In this document: positions 28,755 through 36,858 of the stretch, in pieces | Numbering within the stretch: position 1 is the stretch's first letter | How the letters are laid out: every line of letters starts with the position of its first letter | NCBI GenBank assembly: GCA_022425325.1 | Contig: JAKMFW010000032.1 | Coordinates: 1 to 64,000, forward strand | Reading direction: 5' to 3' | DNA length: 64,000 nucleotides | From: Acidimicrobiales bacterium | Lineage (GTDB): Bacteria; Actinomycetota; Acidimicrobiia; Acidimicrobiales; Aldehydirespiratoraceae | Made by a program: the position numbers and the translations under genes | Notes under the pieces: generated by a model | The model's input: only the letters and a program-made list of their open reading frames with translations | Told to the model about the DNA's origin: nothing | The model's database searches: none

Positions 28755-29651
28755 ATGCCTCTCCCGGCGTCGTTCCCCGAACTCGCATCGCTCGACCTCT
28801 TCGTTTCGGTGGTCGAGCTCGGCAGTGTGTCGCGGGCGGCAGCCGCCCATGGGGTCAGCCAACCGTCGGCGAGCAGCCGAATCAAGCATCTCGAACGCCA
28901 GCTCGGGATGCGACTCCTCGACCGGGGACCCAGCGGCTCGCTCCCGACCGACGCCGGGGTGGTCGTCGCTGGCTGGGCCGAGACGATCCTGCGCGCCGCC
29001 CATGAGCTCGAGGCCGGCCTCTCCGCCTTCCAGGCCGCCCAGGCAGGACGTCTCCGGATCGTCGCCAGCTTCACGATCGCCGAGTACCTCCTCCCCCAGT
29101 GGCTCGACCGTTTCTCACGCGATCACCCCCGAGATTCGATCGCTCTCGAAGTGGCGAACTCCACCACCGTGATCGACCGGCTCCGCCACGGCGCCGCCGA
29201 CCTCGGTTTCATCGAGACCCCGTCGGAGCTCGACGGCCTCGACGAGGCCATCGTCGGCAACGACGAGCTCGTCACCGTCGTCGCGACCGGCCATCCGTGG
29301 GCGACACCTCGCACGGTGCCGGTCGAGGCCCTCGCCGCCACCCCACTGGTGATGCGCGAGGCGGGCTCCGGCACCCGAGCTGCACTGGCGGCAGCCTTGC
29401 GGGATCTCGGCCTCGGCGAACCGAGCGCCGTGCTGGAACTCGGCTCGACATCAGCCGTACGGGCCGCCGTCGTTCACGGCAACTCCCCCACCGTGATCAG
29501 CCGGCTCGCAGTCGCGGCGGAGGTCGCCGCCGGACAGCTGGTGGAGGTCGACGTGCCCGGCCTGTCGGTCGCCCGGCAACTCCGGGCCGTGTGGCCGGCG
29601 GGCACGGCGCTGCCGTCACTCGCCCGCGAACTTCTCGACGACATCCGGTGA
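28755..29651 (+). CDS. LysR family transcriptional regulator
   Basis: The 298-residue protein has an N-terminal winged helix-turn-helix (LDLFVSVVELGSVSRAAAAH, then VSQPSASSRIKHLERQLG). A periplasmic-binding-protein-like effector domain follows from about residue 95 (GRLRIVASFTIAEYLLPQWL). The effector domain resembles CysB/CysL-type regulators only in general shape; the ligand is unknown. It is divergent from the molybdoenzyme genes across a perfect dyad, the usual arrangement for a LysR activator of the neighbouring unit. A sulfur oxyanion ligand would fit the context but is inference. Confidence 0.92.
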   Translation: MPLPASFPELASLDLFVSVVELGSVSRAAAAHGVSQPSASSRIKHLERQLGMRLLDRGPSGSLPTDAGVVVAGWAETILRAAHELEAGLSAFQAAQAGRLRIVASFTIAEYLLPQWLDRFSRDHPRDSIALEVANSTTVIDRLRHGAADLGFIETPSELDGLDEAIVGNDELVTVVATGHPWATPRTVPVEALAATPLVMREAGSGTRAALAAALRDLGLGEPSAVLELGSTSAVRAAVVHGNSPTVISRLAVAAEVAAGQLVEVDVPGLSVARQLRAVWPAGTALPSLARELLDDIR

Positions 29652-29696
29652 CCACTCTGCTTGCTTGCGCGCCGGGCCACCCGCGAGGCTGCTTCC

Positions 29697-30731
29697 GTGA
29701 GTGAGCCGACCACCCGAGGACTCGACCCTGCCTGGGTCGCCGAGCAGATCGGCGCCGAGCGCGCCACGTTCGACGGCTTCATCGGCACCGGACAGATCGG
29801 GCGCAATGCCCGGTTCTCGATCACCGGCCACGAGGCGACCTCGGTCGTGGTCAAGGTGCCCGCCGACGATCCGGGTGTCCGCCAGATCGGCTTCGATCAA
29901 GGGCTCTACCCCAAAGAGTGCCTCTTCTACCGTGAGATCGTCGACCTCGTCGAGGTTCGCACACCGCGCCCGCTGGCTGTCGACATCGATCCGGCCGCGG
30001 TCGACTTCGCGCTCATCCTCGAGGACATGGCCCAGTCAGAGGCAGGCGACCAGTTCACCGAGGCGACCGACGACGAACTCTCGCTTGCCGTCGAGCAGGC
30101 CGCCCGGTTGCATGGTCCATCGTGGGGGGCCGGGCACGCCGCCCTGCAGGAGCTCCGAGGTGGCGACGAAGGCCGGGCCGCGATGGCGGGAATCCTCCAG
30201 ATGTTCCTTCCGATGTGTCTCGATCGCCTCGACGGCCGCCTCGATGACGACACCATCCCGGTCCTGCACCGTTTCGTCGAGCTCGCCTCGCTCTGGCTCC
30301 ATCGCGAGATTGCGACCGAAGGACTCGTCCACGCCGACTTCCGGCCCGACAACTTCCTCTTCGGTCGTGCCGACGACGCCCCACCACTCGCCGTCGTCGA
30401 CTGGCAGACCCTGACCATCGGCGCCTCCGTCTCCGACGTCGCCTACCTGCTCGGTGCCGCCATCGACCCGGCTCGTCGCCGGGAGGTCGAGCACGATCAG
30501 CTCGCCACCTATCGCGACCTGCTCGCCGGTTACGGCGTCGAGTACGACGCCGAGACCTGTTGGGCCGAGTACGCGCTCGCGTCGCTGCACGGCATCGTCG
30601 TCGGAATCACGGCGACGATCATGGCCACCGAGACCGAACGCGGAAACAACCTGTTCGCGTTGATGCTCAACCGGCACGCACGACACGCCATCGACGTCGA
30701 CGCACTCGACCGCCTGGCGGCGCTCGCCTGA
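29697..30731 (+). CDS. Phosphotransferase (aminoglycoside phosphotransferase / ecdysteroid-kinase-like) family protein
   Basis: The 344-residue kinase-like protein has the catalytic loop LVHADFRPDNFLFG and the metal-binding Asp in LAVVDWQTLTIG, as in the APH/choline-kinase fold. The N-terminal lobe contains SVVVKVPADD with the ATP-binding Lys and a downstream CLFYREIVD Glu. Actinobacterial relatives are often linked to lipid or sterol degradation, but their substrates are largely unknown. The GTG at 29697 is favoured; an in-frame ATG 12 codons upstream lies nearer the LysR stop. It is convergent with the LLM gene, with one base between their stops. Confidence 0.82.
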   Translation: MSEPTTRGLDPAWVAEQIGAERATFDGFIGTGQIGRNARFSITGHEATSVVVKVPADDPGVRQIGFDQGLYPKECLFYREIVDLVEVRTPRPLAVDIDPAAVDFALILEDMAQSEAGDQFTEATDDELSLAVEQAARLHGPSWGAGHAALQELRGGDEGRAAMAGILQMFLPMCLDRLDGRLDDDTIPVLHRFVELASLWLHREIATEGLVHADFRPDNFLFGRADDAPPLAVVDWQTLTIGASVSDVAYLLGAAIDPARRREVEHDQLATYRDLLAGYGVEYDAETCWAEYALASLHGIVVGITATIMATETERGNNLFALMLNRHARHAIDVDALDRLAALA

Positions 30732-30732
30732 A

Positions 30733-31644
30733 TCACCGCCGAAGACGCGCCGCGACTTCGGCGATCACCTCGAGCTCCGTCTCGGGATCCGGTCCGCACG
30801 CCTTGAGGCTCAGCGTCTTGGCTCCGGCTTCGACGAAGGGTTCGAGGAAGGCGACGATGTCGTCGGCGGTGCCGACCGGCGTGTACTTCTCGAACGGTTC
30901 GAACGGCATGCCGTAGAACCGCTGCATCCCGGCGGCGACGTGGGTGCGACCCTCAGCTGCGTCGGCGCCGACTCCGGCCCAGATCTGGAGGCCGTGATGC
31001 CAGTCGACGTCCCGATCGATACCGACCTGCTCGACGAGCGCCGTGCCCTCGGCGAAGCGACGGGGTGAGCACCACGCCGCCAACCAGCCATCACCGAGCC
31101 GGCCAGCGCGATCGAGGGCGGCGTTGCTGCGCCCGCCCACGACGAACGGAATGCGTTCGTGCGGGATCGGGCGGATCCGTGCCTGTTCGAAGGAGAAAAC
31201 CTCGCCATCACCGTCGACCGTCTCGCCGTCGAGGAGCCGACGAACGATGTCGAGCTCGACATCGGTGCGACGACCACGGGTCGCGGGATCGACCTCACAG
31301 ACCTCGAACTCGTGTCGGTCCTCCCCGCCGACGCCCACACCGATCGACACCCGGCCCGGGGCGTACTCGGCGAGCGTGGCGATCTGGCGAGCAGCCACCA
31401 GTGGGTGGCGAAGCGCCAGGAGCATCACACCCAGATGGAGCCCCAGCCGGGGCTCCATTGCACCCAGCGCAGCGAGCCGGACCGGACCGTCGATCCCGCT
31501 GCCGTCGATGAAACTGACGTGATCCGCCGTGAAGACATGATCGATGCCGGCGTCGGCGATCGCGGCGAGAGCAGCCCGCTGGGCATCCGGATCGAACCGG
31601 CCGAGATCGTCCGGCGCACTGAGGCCAATCTGCAGGTCGCTCAT
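30733..31644 (-). CDS. LLM class F420-dependent oxidoreductase
   Basis: The 303-residue protein has the bacterial-luciferase-like TIM-barrel pattern. N-terminal segments ADAGIDHVFTADHVSF and ALRHPLVAARQIATLAEYAPG are followed by RVSIGVGVGGEDRHEF, and IPFVVGGRSNAALDRAGRLG is the typical cofactor-binding region. In actinobacteria most such proteins use coenzyme F420 as hydride carrier; some use FMN. The ATG overlaps the DUF1330 stop by 4 nt, so it is the last gene of the GntR-headed operon. The substrate is unknown. Confidence 0.88.
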   Translation of the reverse strand: MSDLQIGLSAPDDLGRFDPDAQRAALAAIADAGIDHVFTADHVSFIDGSGIDGPVRLAALGAMEPRLGLHLGVMLLALRHPLVAARQIATLAEYAPGRVSIGVGVGGEDRHEFEVCEVDPATRGRRTDVELDIVRRLLDGETVDGDGEVFSFEQARIRPIPHERIPFVVGGRSNAALDRAGRLGDGWLAAWCSPRRFAEGTALVEQVGIDRDVDWHHGLQIWAGVGADAAEGRTHVAAGMQRFYGMPFEPFEKYTPVGTADDIVAFLEPFVEAGAKTLSLKACGPDPETELEVIAEVAARLRR

Positions 31645-32060
31645 CCGAACGGATTGCTGACGGTCTCGATGTTGAGTTGGCCAGCGAGCCCGGCGGCGCG
31701 ATGCACGGCCGCCTCGTTCCACTCCGGCGATGTCGACATCGCCCACAACGCCGCACGATTCGGGTACTTCGCGATGGCGACCTCATCCCAGAGTTCCTCG
31801 ACCTGACCGAGCGAGAGGAAGGTGACGTCCCCGACGAAGATCACCTCACCGTCGTACTCCCGGATGATCTGGCTTACGGCCTGGCCGTAGAGGCCATACG
31901 CCTCGCGCCCGCTGAGATCGGTATCGCGTCCGTCGGCGTACTCGGCTCGCTCGTTGAACTTCAAGAGGTTGACCATGAAGATCGGCCCCTCAGGCCCCTC
32001 GGCCATCATCTCGGTGATGCGGTCGGGGTCGGTCGGCAGGACCTCGTTGATGACGTCCAT
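31641..32060 (-). CDS. DUF1330 domain-containing protein
   Basis: This 139-residue dimeric alpha/beta-barrel-type protein has segments common in DUF1330: IFMVNLLKFNERAEY, GREAYGLYGQAVSQIIREYDG and YPNRAALWAMSTSPEW. No catalytic residue is established for the family. ATG 32060 is preceded by a GGAG-type sequence (reverse of ctcctc). It lies 17 bases after the isochorismatase-like gene and overlaps the LLM gene by 4 nt. It may process or bind a small intermediate of the same pathway, which is inference. Confidence 0.82.
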   Translation of the reverse strand: MDVINEVLPTDPDRITEMMAEGPEGPIFMVNLLKFNERAEYADGRDTDLSGREAYGLYGQAVSQIIREYDGEVIFVGDVTFLSLGQVEELWDEVAIAKYPNRAALWAMSTSPEWNEAAVHRAAGLAGQLNIETVSNPFG

Positions 32061-32077
32061 GGTGTGCTCCTCGTGGG

Positions 32078-32629
32078 TCAGCCGAGGGCAGCGTCGGCGG
32101 TGAGTACGGTGCCCGTCTCTCGACCTTCCACCGCGTGCAGGCTCCACATCAAGTTCGCGTGGGAGATCACCGCAGCAGGATCGGTGCCGCCCCACTCGCT
32201 CAGGTCCTCGGTGGTGTGGGCATCGCTGACGAGGACGGCGCCGTAGCCGCGGGCGACCGCTCCATGAAGGGTCGATGTGATGCAGGCATCGGTCTGCGCA
32301 CCGGCGACCACCAACGACCCGACATCGAGCCCGGCGAGGACAGCATCGAGTTCGGTGGCCTCGAAGGAATCGCCGTAGGTCTTGTGCACGACTGGTTCGG
32401 TGTCAGCGACCGCAAGCTCGGGAACGAGCTGCCAGGCCGCGGAGCCGTGTTCGAGCTCGTCGTCGCCGTGCATGACCCACACGACCGGCGTACTGGCAGC
32501 ACGCGCCCGGTCTACAAGCGTCGAGATGTTGGCGACGACCTCGTCGCGGCGAATCGATGGCTCCATCACCCCGACCTGCACGTCGACGATGAGCAGAGCG
32601 GTTCCCGGTCGGTCGGTGGGGATCGTCAT
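32078..32629 (-). CDS. Isochorismatase family cysteine hydrolase
   Basis: The 183-residue protein has the catalytic triad of the family: Asp in LLIVDVQVG, Lys in VVHKTYGDSF, and Cys in GAQTDACITSTLHGA. Members hydrolyse amides or vinyl ethers such as nicotinamide, N-carbamoyl compounds, biuret and isochorismate. The GntR regulator lies just upstream (21 bases), with DUF1330 and LLM genes downstream. The set suggests an inducible catabolic operon for a nitrogen-containing compound, but nothing in the protein fixes the substrate. Confidence 0.88.
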   Translation of the reverse strand: MTIPTDRPGTALLIVDVQVGVMEPSIRRDEVVANISTLVDRARAASTPVVWVMHGDDELEHGSAAWQLVPELAVADTEPVVHKTYGDSFEATELDAVLAGLDVGSLVVAGAQTDACITSTLHGAVARGYGAVLVSDAHTTEDLSEWGGTDPAAVISHANLMWSLHAVEGRETGTVLTADAALG

Positions 32630-32650
32630 GGCGGGATCCTACGAGGGCGG

Positions 32651-33412
32651 TCAGTCGGCTGCAGGGCGTAGCTCGGCCCGGCCGCTCGGCGACCACTCCG
32701 AGACGAAGCGATAGCGATCGCCGCGAATCAGGGTCGTTCGCCACTCGACCGGTGTTCCGTTGTGGATACCGAGCCGCTCGAGTCCGAAGACGGCGGCCCC
32801 CGACGGGAGGTCGAGAAGCGCACGGTCCGCCGGCGGCGGTACGAGCGGGGAAAGCCGTTCCCAACCGGCGGTCGGAGTCGGGGCGCCGATCCGGCCCATC
32901 TCGTCGTAGAGCGCCGTGTGGGTCCAGTCGACCGAAAGCAGCGGCTCGACAACGGCCAACGGCAGCCACGCCCGGTCGACGGCGAGCGGCTCTCCGCCAG
33001 CTCGCCGAAGCCGGGCGAGATGGAACAACTCGGTGTCCTCGTCAATCTGGAGCCGGGCCGCAGCAATCGAGTCGGTGACCACCGCAAGCTCCAACACCTC
33101 GCTGGTCTGTTCGGTTCCGGTCGACTCGATCGACTGGAACAGCGAGTACAAGGTGCCGAGCGGTTGTTCGAACTCGCTGCGGTTGATGACCGTGCCCCGG
33201 CCCCGTTCGCGCTTGAGGATCCCGGTCTTGTTGAGATGACGGATCGCTTCGCGCACGGTGTGGCGGCTGACCTCGTAGCCCTCGGTCAGCTCGAGATCGG
33301 TCGGGAACCGACCGTCGCTGAACTCCCCCGCGTCGATGCGGCGACGCAGCTCAGCCTCGAGCTGCGCCCACAACGGCACCGGGTCGGCGCGGTCGAGCGG
33401 CACAAGCGGCAT
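32651..33412 (-). CDS. GntR family transcriptional regulator (HutC/UTRA subfamily)
   Basis: The 253-residue regulator has a GntR winged helix (PLWAQLEAELRRRIDAGEF, then EGYEVSRHTVREAIRHLNKTG) and a UTRA ligand-binding domain from about residue 85. The latter includes ARLRRAGGEPLAVDRAWLPL and ends in RYRFVSEWSP. ATG 33412 is preferred to an earlier in-frame ATG at 33448 that would lie inside the operator repeats. It heads a four-gene operon and probably represses it through the repeats just upstream. Confidence 0.9.
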   Translation of the reverse strand: MPLVPLDRADPVPLWAQLEAELRRRIDAGEFSDGRFPTDLELTEGYEVSRHTVREAIRHLNKTGILKRERGRGTVINRSEFEQPLGTLYSLFQSIESTGTEQTSEVLELAVVTDSIAAARLQIDEDTELFHLARLRRAGGEPLAVDRAWLPLAVVEPLLSVDWTHTALYDEMGRIGAPTPTAGWERLSPLVPPPADRALLDLPSGAAVFGLERLGIHNGTPVEWRTTLIRGDRYRFVSEWSPSGRAELRPAAD

Positions 33413-33432
33413 GACCTGCAATCTGCCCCCGC

Positions 33433-33470
33433 TGTCCGGACAATGCAAACAATTGTCCGGATTCGTCCGG
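33433..33470. promoter_or_regulatory. GntR operator region with repeated GTCCGG boxes
   Basis: A perfect 9-bp inverted repeat, CCGGACAAT (33436-33444) and ATTGTCCGG (33452-33460), has a 7-base spacer. Its left arm lies inside a 10-bp palindrome TGTCCGGACA (33433-33442), and a further GTCCGG lies at 33465-33470. The cluster ends about 20 bases upstream of the GntR ATG, a position suited to autoregulation of the operon. The right-hand flank is the end of mrpG, so only the GntR operon is likely controlled. Confidence 0.75.
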
Positions 33471-33485
33471 CCCGACGACCGAGAG

Positions 33486-33809
33486 TCAGTCGTGATCCTT
33501 GCCGGTGTCGGTCGCCAGATCGTCTCGACCGATCGGTACCGGTTCGGTGCGATGCACGGCTCGGAACAAGAGATGCACGGCGACCGGCAGGGTCAGCACG
33601 AGAGCCACCGCCACGACGAGGAACTCGGCCCGACCGGCCCAGCCGGTCTCAAGCGACGCACCGATCGCGACGAGCAGGAACGCAATCGGGCTGGCCTTGC
33701 CGGCTGCGTGGAATCGGGCGTAGGGGGTGCGGAACCGCAGCATGCCGATGCCGGACAGCAACGACACGAAACTACCGAGCAGGACGAAGGCAGCGGCGAC
33801 CGGGCTCAT
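33486..33809 (-). CDS. mnhG: Na+/H+ antiporter subunit G
   Basis: The 107-residue protein has three membrane helices and the MnhG/PhaG signature SGIGMLRFRTPYARFHAAGKA. It is the last subunit of the Mrp antiporter, which exchanges cytoplasmic Na+ for protons to keep pH and sodium balance. The ATG overlaps the mrpF stop by 4 nt, and the hydrophilic tail ends just before the GntR operator region. Confidence 0.9.
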   Translation of the reverse strand: MSPVAAAFVLLGSFVSLLSGIGMLRFRTPYARFHAAGKASPIAFLLVAIGASLETGWAGRAEFLVVAVALVLTLPVAVHLLFRAVHRTEPVPIGRDDLATDTGKDHD

Positions 33810-34066
33810 GTCGCACTCTCCTCGTACTCGATGAAGCGGCTCGCAGCGACGGTGGCCGTGAACCCGACGATCGCCATGACGGCGAGCACCGGAACGAGGC
33901 GGGTCGAGCCGGTATCGGCCGCATCCACGGCGACCGCACTCATGATCGACACGACGCCGACATCGAGGGCGGCGACACGATCAGCGAGCGTCGGACCGAT
34001 GGCCGCACGGATACCGGCAGCGACGAACGTGAGTCCGAAAATGATGAGCGCAATGCTGGCGATCAC
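33806..34066 (-). CDS. mnhF: Na+/H+ antiporter subunit F
   Basis: This 86-residue protein of three membrane helices shows the subunit F motif GPTLADRVAALDVGVV. The GTG at 34066 overlaps the subunit E stop by 4 nt; the frame is open far upstream, but that part is Arg-rich antisense of mrpE and not membrane-like. It ends in a 4-nt overlap with mrpG. Confidence 0.88.
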   Translation of the reverse strand: MIASIALIIFGLTFVAAGIRAAIGPTLADRVAALDVGVVSIMSAVAVDAADTGSTRLVPVLAVMAIVGFTATVAASRFIEYEESAT

Positions 34067-34581
34067 GACGGCGCCTCGGAATCGGTGGGCATCGGGAGGG
34101 CCCGACAGGCAAGGTCGGCGAGTTCCTGCACATGCTCCGCAGTGGCTTCGGCCCGCTCGGCGTGGAGGACATGGAGATAGATCCGGCTGGTGTCGGGGTC
34201 GACGTCGATCACGGCGGTGCCCGGCGTGACGGTGACCGCAACCGCGATCAACATCATGTGGGCCCGAGCGTTGCTGGGCAGATCGACACCGATGATCGCT
34301 TCCTCGGTGTAGTCGGTCGGGGTGATGACCTCGTAGGCGACGTTGAACGTCGACATGACGAGGTCTTGGCCGACGATCGCGCCGAGTTTCAGAAGGGGGC
34401 GCAGCCGGACCCCGCCGATACCGGCGGGGCCGACGCTTCGGTGGCTCACGACGACCGCGACCAGCAGACCCGACACGATGTTGGCGATCGACAACCGATT
34501 CCAGAGCGCACACCATGCGGCGACAAGACCGACGATGAGGATCACCCGACGGATCGGGAAGTGCTGCCGCAGGAGCCTCAC
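34063..34581 (-). CDS. mnhE: Na+/H+ antiporter subunit E
   Basis: The 172-residue subunit begins with membrane helices (ILIVGLVAAWCALWNRLSIAN). It has a cytoplasmic C-terminal domain with VAVTVTPGTAVIDVD and YLHVLHAE, the usual subunit E pattern. The GTG at 34581 overlaps the subunit D stop. Upstream in-frame sequence lies inside mrpD in another frame and is rejected. Confidence 0.87.
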   Translation of the reverse strand: MRLLRQHFPIRRVILIVGLVAAWCALWNRLSIANIVSGLLVAVVVSHRSVGPAGIGGVRLRPLLKLGAIVGQDLVMSTFNVAYEVITPTDYTEEAIIGVDLPSNARAHMMLIAVAVTVTPGTAVIDVDPDTSRIYLHVLHAERAEATAEHVQELADLACRALPMPTDSEAPS

Positions 34582-36062
34582 GACATCACCGCCTGGATGT
34601 AGGCACTCGGGTCGAGCAAGTCGGCAGCGGCACGCTCGCCCAGTTCCCAAAGCGGACCGAAGGACGCTGCGATCGCAAGCGAAGCGACCAGCGCAACCGC
34701 CGTGGCACCGACCATCAGGCGGTGACCGGGACGAAGGATCCGGATGGGGGTCGCCGACTCGTCGTCGCCGGAACCCCAGAACACCCCGGTCCAGATCTTC
34801 ACCATCGACACGAGTGTGAGGACGCTGTTGGCGAGGGCGATGACGACGATCGGTACCACGACCTTCTCGATGCCGGCATCGACGAGCGCGAGCTTGGCGA
34901 CGAAGCCCGAGAACGGCGGGATGCCGGCGAGGCTGAGCGCCGGCAGTGCGAACAAGACGGCGAGCAGCGGCTGACGCTGAGCAAGCCCGCCGATCTTGTC
35001 GAGCGCCGAGGTTCCTTCTCGCTCCTCGATGAGCCCGCCGACGAGGAACAACACAGTCTTGACCGGGATGTGGTGCACGAGGAAGACGATGGCGCCGGCG
35101 ATGCCGGCAAGGGTGAAGAGGCCGAGGCCCATCAGCATGTAGCCGATCTGGCTGATGATGTGGAACGACAGGATGCGCTTGACGTCGTCCTGGGCGAGCG
35201 CACCGGCCACGCCGATCACCATCGTCAGAGCCGCCAGGGTGAGGATGAGCGGCCCGAGATCGTCCATGCCGGTCAACACATGGAACCGAATCAGGACGTA
35301 CACCCCGATCTTGGTCAAGAGGCCGGCGAACACGGCGGTGATCGTCGTGGGCGCTGTCGGATAGCTGTCGGGAAGCCACGAGAACAGCGGGAAGATGGCG
35401 GCCTTGGTGCCGAAGACGACGAGGAACCACAGGCCGATGCCCCATCGCAGCGGATCGTCGAGCTCGGGGATGCGCTCGGCGAGCAGGGCCAGATTGACCG
35501 TGCCGGTCGAGGCGTAGACGACGGCGAGGCCGACAAGGAAGAGGGTCGAGGCGAAGAGGTTCATCGCCACATAGGTCATGCCGGAACGGATCTGACCGCG
35601 ACGGCCCTGGTGGGTGAGCAGCACATAGCTGGAGACGAGGATCAACTCGAAGGCGACGAAGAGCGTGAAGAGGTCGCCGGTGAGGAAGGCGAGCACCACC
35701 CCGGAGGTCAGCACCAGCAGCAGTGGTCCGGACAGCTGGGGGTCGGCGCCCCACGCAGTGCGCCGCTGCCCGATGGCGAAGAGCTGCACGACCAGGATCG
35801 TGGCCATCGCGACCAGCAGGACGAGCGCCGCCATCAGATCGACAACGAGGACGATGCCGAGTTCGGGATCCCAGTCGCCGACGCGGAGCACGACCGTTCC
35901 CTCGGACTCGACGTGAGCGAGCAGGATGCCGGCGATCGCCGTTGCGCCCGCGAGCGTGCCGACGGTGAGGATGTCACGGACCCACTGCCGTTCGCCGGCG
36001 ACGAAGCCGATCGCGGCGGCGAGCATCGGGACGACGACAAGGAGGCCGACGAGCGCGGTCAT
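34578..36062 (-). CDS. mnhD: Na+/H+ antiporter subunit D
   Basis: The 494-residue, roughly 14-helix protein is homologous to the proton-pumping ND2/ND4/ND5 subunits of complex I. Visible hallmarks are the LFTLFVAFELILVSSYVLL helix with its Glu, the Lys-bearing WFLVVFGTKAAIFPLFSWLP, and the VHHIPVKTVLFLVGG segment. It probably forms one of the ion channels of the Mrp complex with subunit A. Both ends overlap neighbours by 4 nt. Confidence 0.92.
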   Translation of the reverse strand: MTALVGLLVVVPMLAAAIGFVAGERQWVRDILTVGTLAGATAIAGILLAHVESEGTVVLRVGDWDPELGIVLVVDLMAALVLLVAMATILVVQLFAIGQRRTAWGADPQLSGPLLLVLTSGVVLAFLTGDLFTLFVAFELILVSSYVLLTHQGRRGQIRSGMTYVAMNLFASTLFLVGLAVVYASTGTVNLALLAERIPELDDPLRWGIGLWFLVVFGTKAAIFPLFSWLPDSYPTAPTTITAVFAGLLTKIGVYVLIRFHVLTGMDDLGPLILTLAALTMVIGVAGALAQDDVKRILSFHIISQIGYMLMGLGLFTLAGIAGAIVFLVHHIPVKTVLFLVGGLIEEREGTSALDKIGGLAQRQPLLAVLFALPALSLAGIPPFSGFVAKLALVDAGIEKVVVPIVVIALANSVLTLVSMVKIWTGVFWGSGDDESATPIRILRPGHRLMVGATAVALVASLAIAASFGPLWELGERAAADLLDPSAYIQAVMS

Positions 36063-36430
36063 GCGTCGTGCCCTTCGGCTTCGGTCTCGAGGGCGATGCG
36101 GCGATCTTCGAGATCGTCCTCGACGAGGTCGTCGCCCGTGAGCTGGGCCTGCCGGCGGGCAAGGGCCAACAGGAAGAGCGTCAGGCCGAACGAGATCACG
36201 ATTGCGGTGAGGGCGAACGCCTGGGGAAGCGGGTCGGACAGTTCGGCCACCGGCGCGTCGCCCGAGATGGGGCGCTCGCCGGCCTCACCGCCGGCGGCGA
36301 GCAGCGCCAGCACGGCCGCGTGACCGAGCAGGGCGAACCCGAGCAGCATGCGGGTGAGCGACCGGGAGGTCATCAGATAGACGCCGACCGAGGTCAGGCC
36401 ACCGACGACGAGGGCGAGGGTGACACTCAT
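36059..36430 (-). CDS. mnhC: Na+/H+ antiporter subunit C
   Basis: The 123-residue protein with three helices is related to complex I subunit NuoK. Helices include LALVVGGLTSVGVYLM and the subunit C motif DPLPQAFALTAIVISFG. A charged tail of about 30 residues, rich in Asp and Glu, is longer than the membrane core needs. Overlaps of 4 nt join it to subunits B and D. Confidence 0.9.
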   Translation of the reverse strand: MSVTLALVVGGLTSVGVYLMTSRSLTRMLLGFALLGHAAVLALLAAGGEAGERPISGDAPVAELSDPLPQAFALTAIVISFGLTLFLLALARRQAQLTGDDLVEDDLEDRRIALETEAEGHDA

Positions 36431-36858
36431 ACCTGCACCTCGTCACGGCCGAGCTCGTCGGCGTCGAGGCCGTCGAAGACAGCGACGAAGAGGCCGACGA
36501 CGATCGCAGTGACCCCCGCATCGAACACCAACGCACTCCCGGACTTGACCTTGCCGAGCAACGGCACAGTCTCGGAGACGATGACCTGATCGAGCAGCGG
36601 CTCACCGCCGAGCAGCGGAGCGAGGGCGACCACCGAGACCAGTGCGGTACCGATGGCGAACCAACGGGTGGCGTCCTGGGGTCGGCCGATACCGGCGACC
36701 GTGCGCAGCGCGACGACTGCGCCGATCACGAGGCCGGCCGCGAAACCACCACCGGGCTGGTTGTGGCCGGCGAAGAAAAGAAAGGCGGCGACGAGCAGCG
36801 CTAGCGGACTTGCGGCACGGATCGCGCTGCGGACAACGGGCGAACGACCGCGAATCAT
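36427..36858 (-). CDS. mnhB: Na+/H+ antiporter subunit B (MnhB domain)
   Basis: The 143-residue MnhB-domain protein has the signature FLFFAGHNQPGGGFAAGLVIG and a C-terminal GSALVFDAGVTAIVVG helix. It overlaps subunit A by 4 nt upstream and subunit C by 4 nt downstream, keeping the standard A-B-C order of operons with separate A and B subunits. Confidence 0.9.
   Translation of the reverse strand: MIRGRSPVVRSAIRAASPLALLVAAFLFFAGHNQPGGGFAAGLVIGAVVALRTVAGIGRPQDATRWFAIGTALVSVVALAPLLGGEPLLDQVIVSETVPLLGKVKSGSALVFDAGVTAIVVGLFVAVFDGLDADELGRDEVQV

Noticed and set aside
34722..36323. Open frame antisense to mrpD/mrpC
   Set aside because: Charged, His/Asp/Glu-rich antisense of membrane helices, which is the expected shadow of hydrophobic codons.
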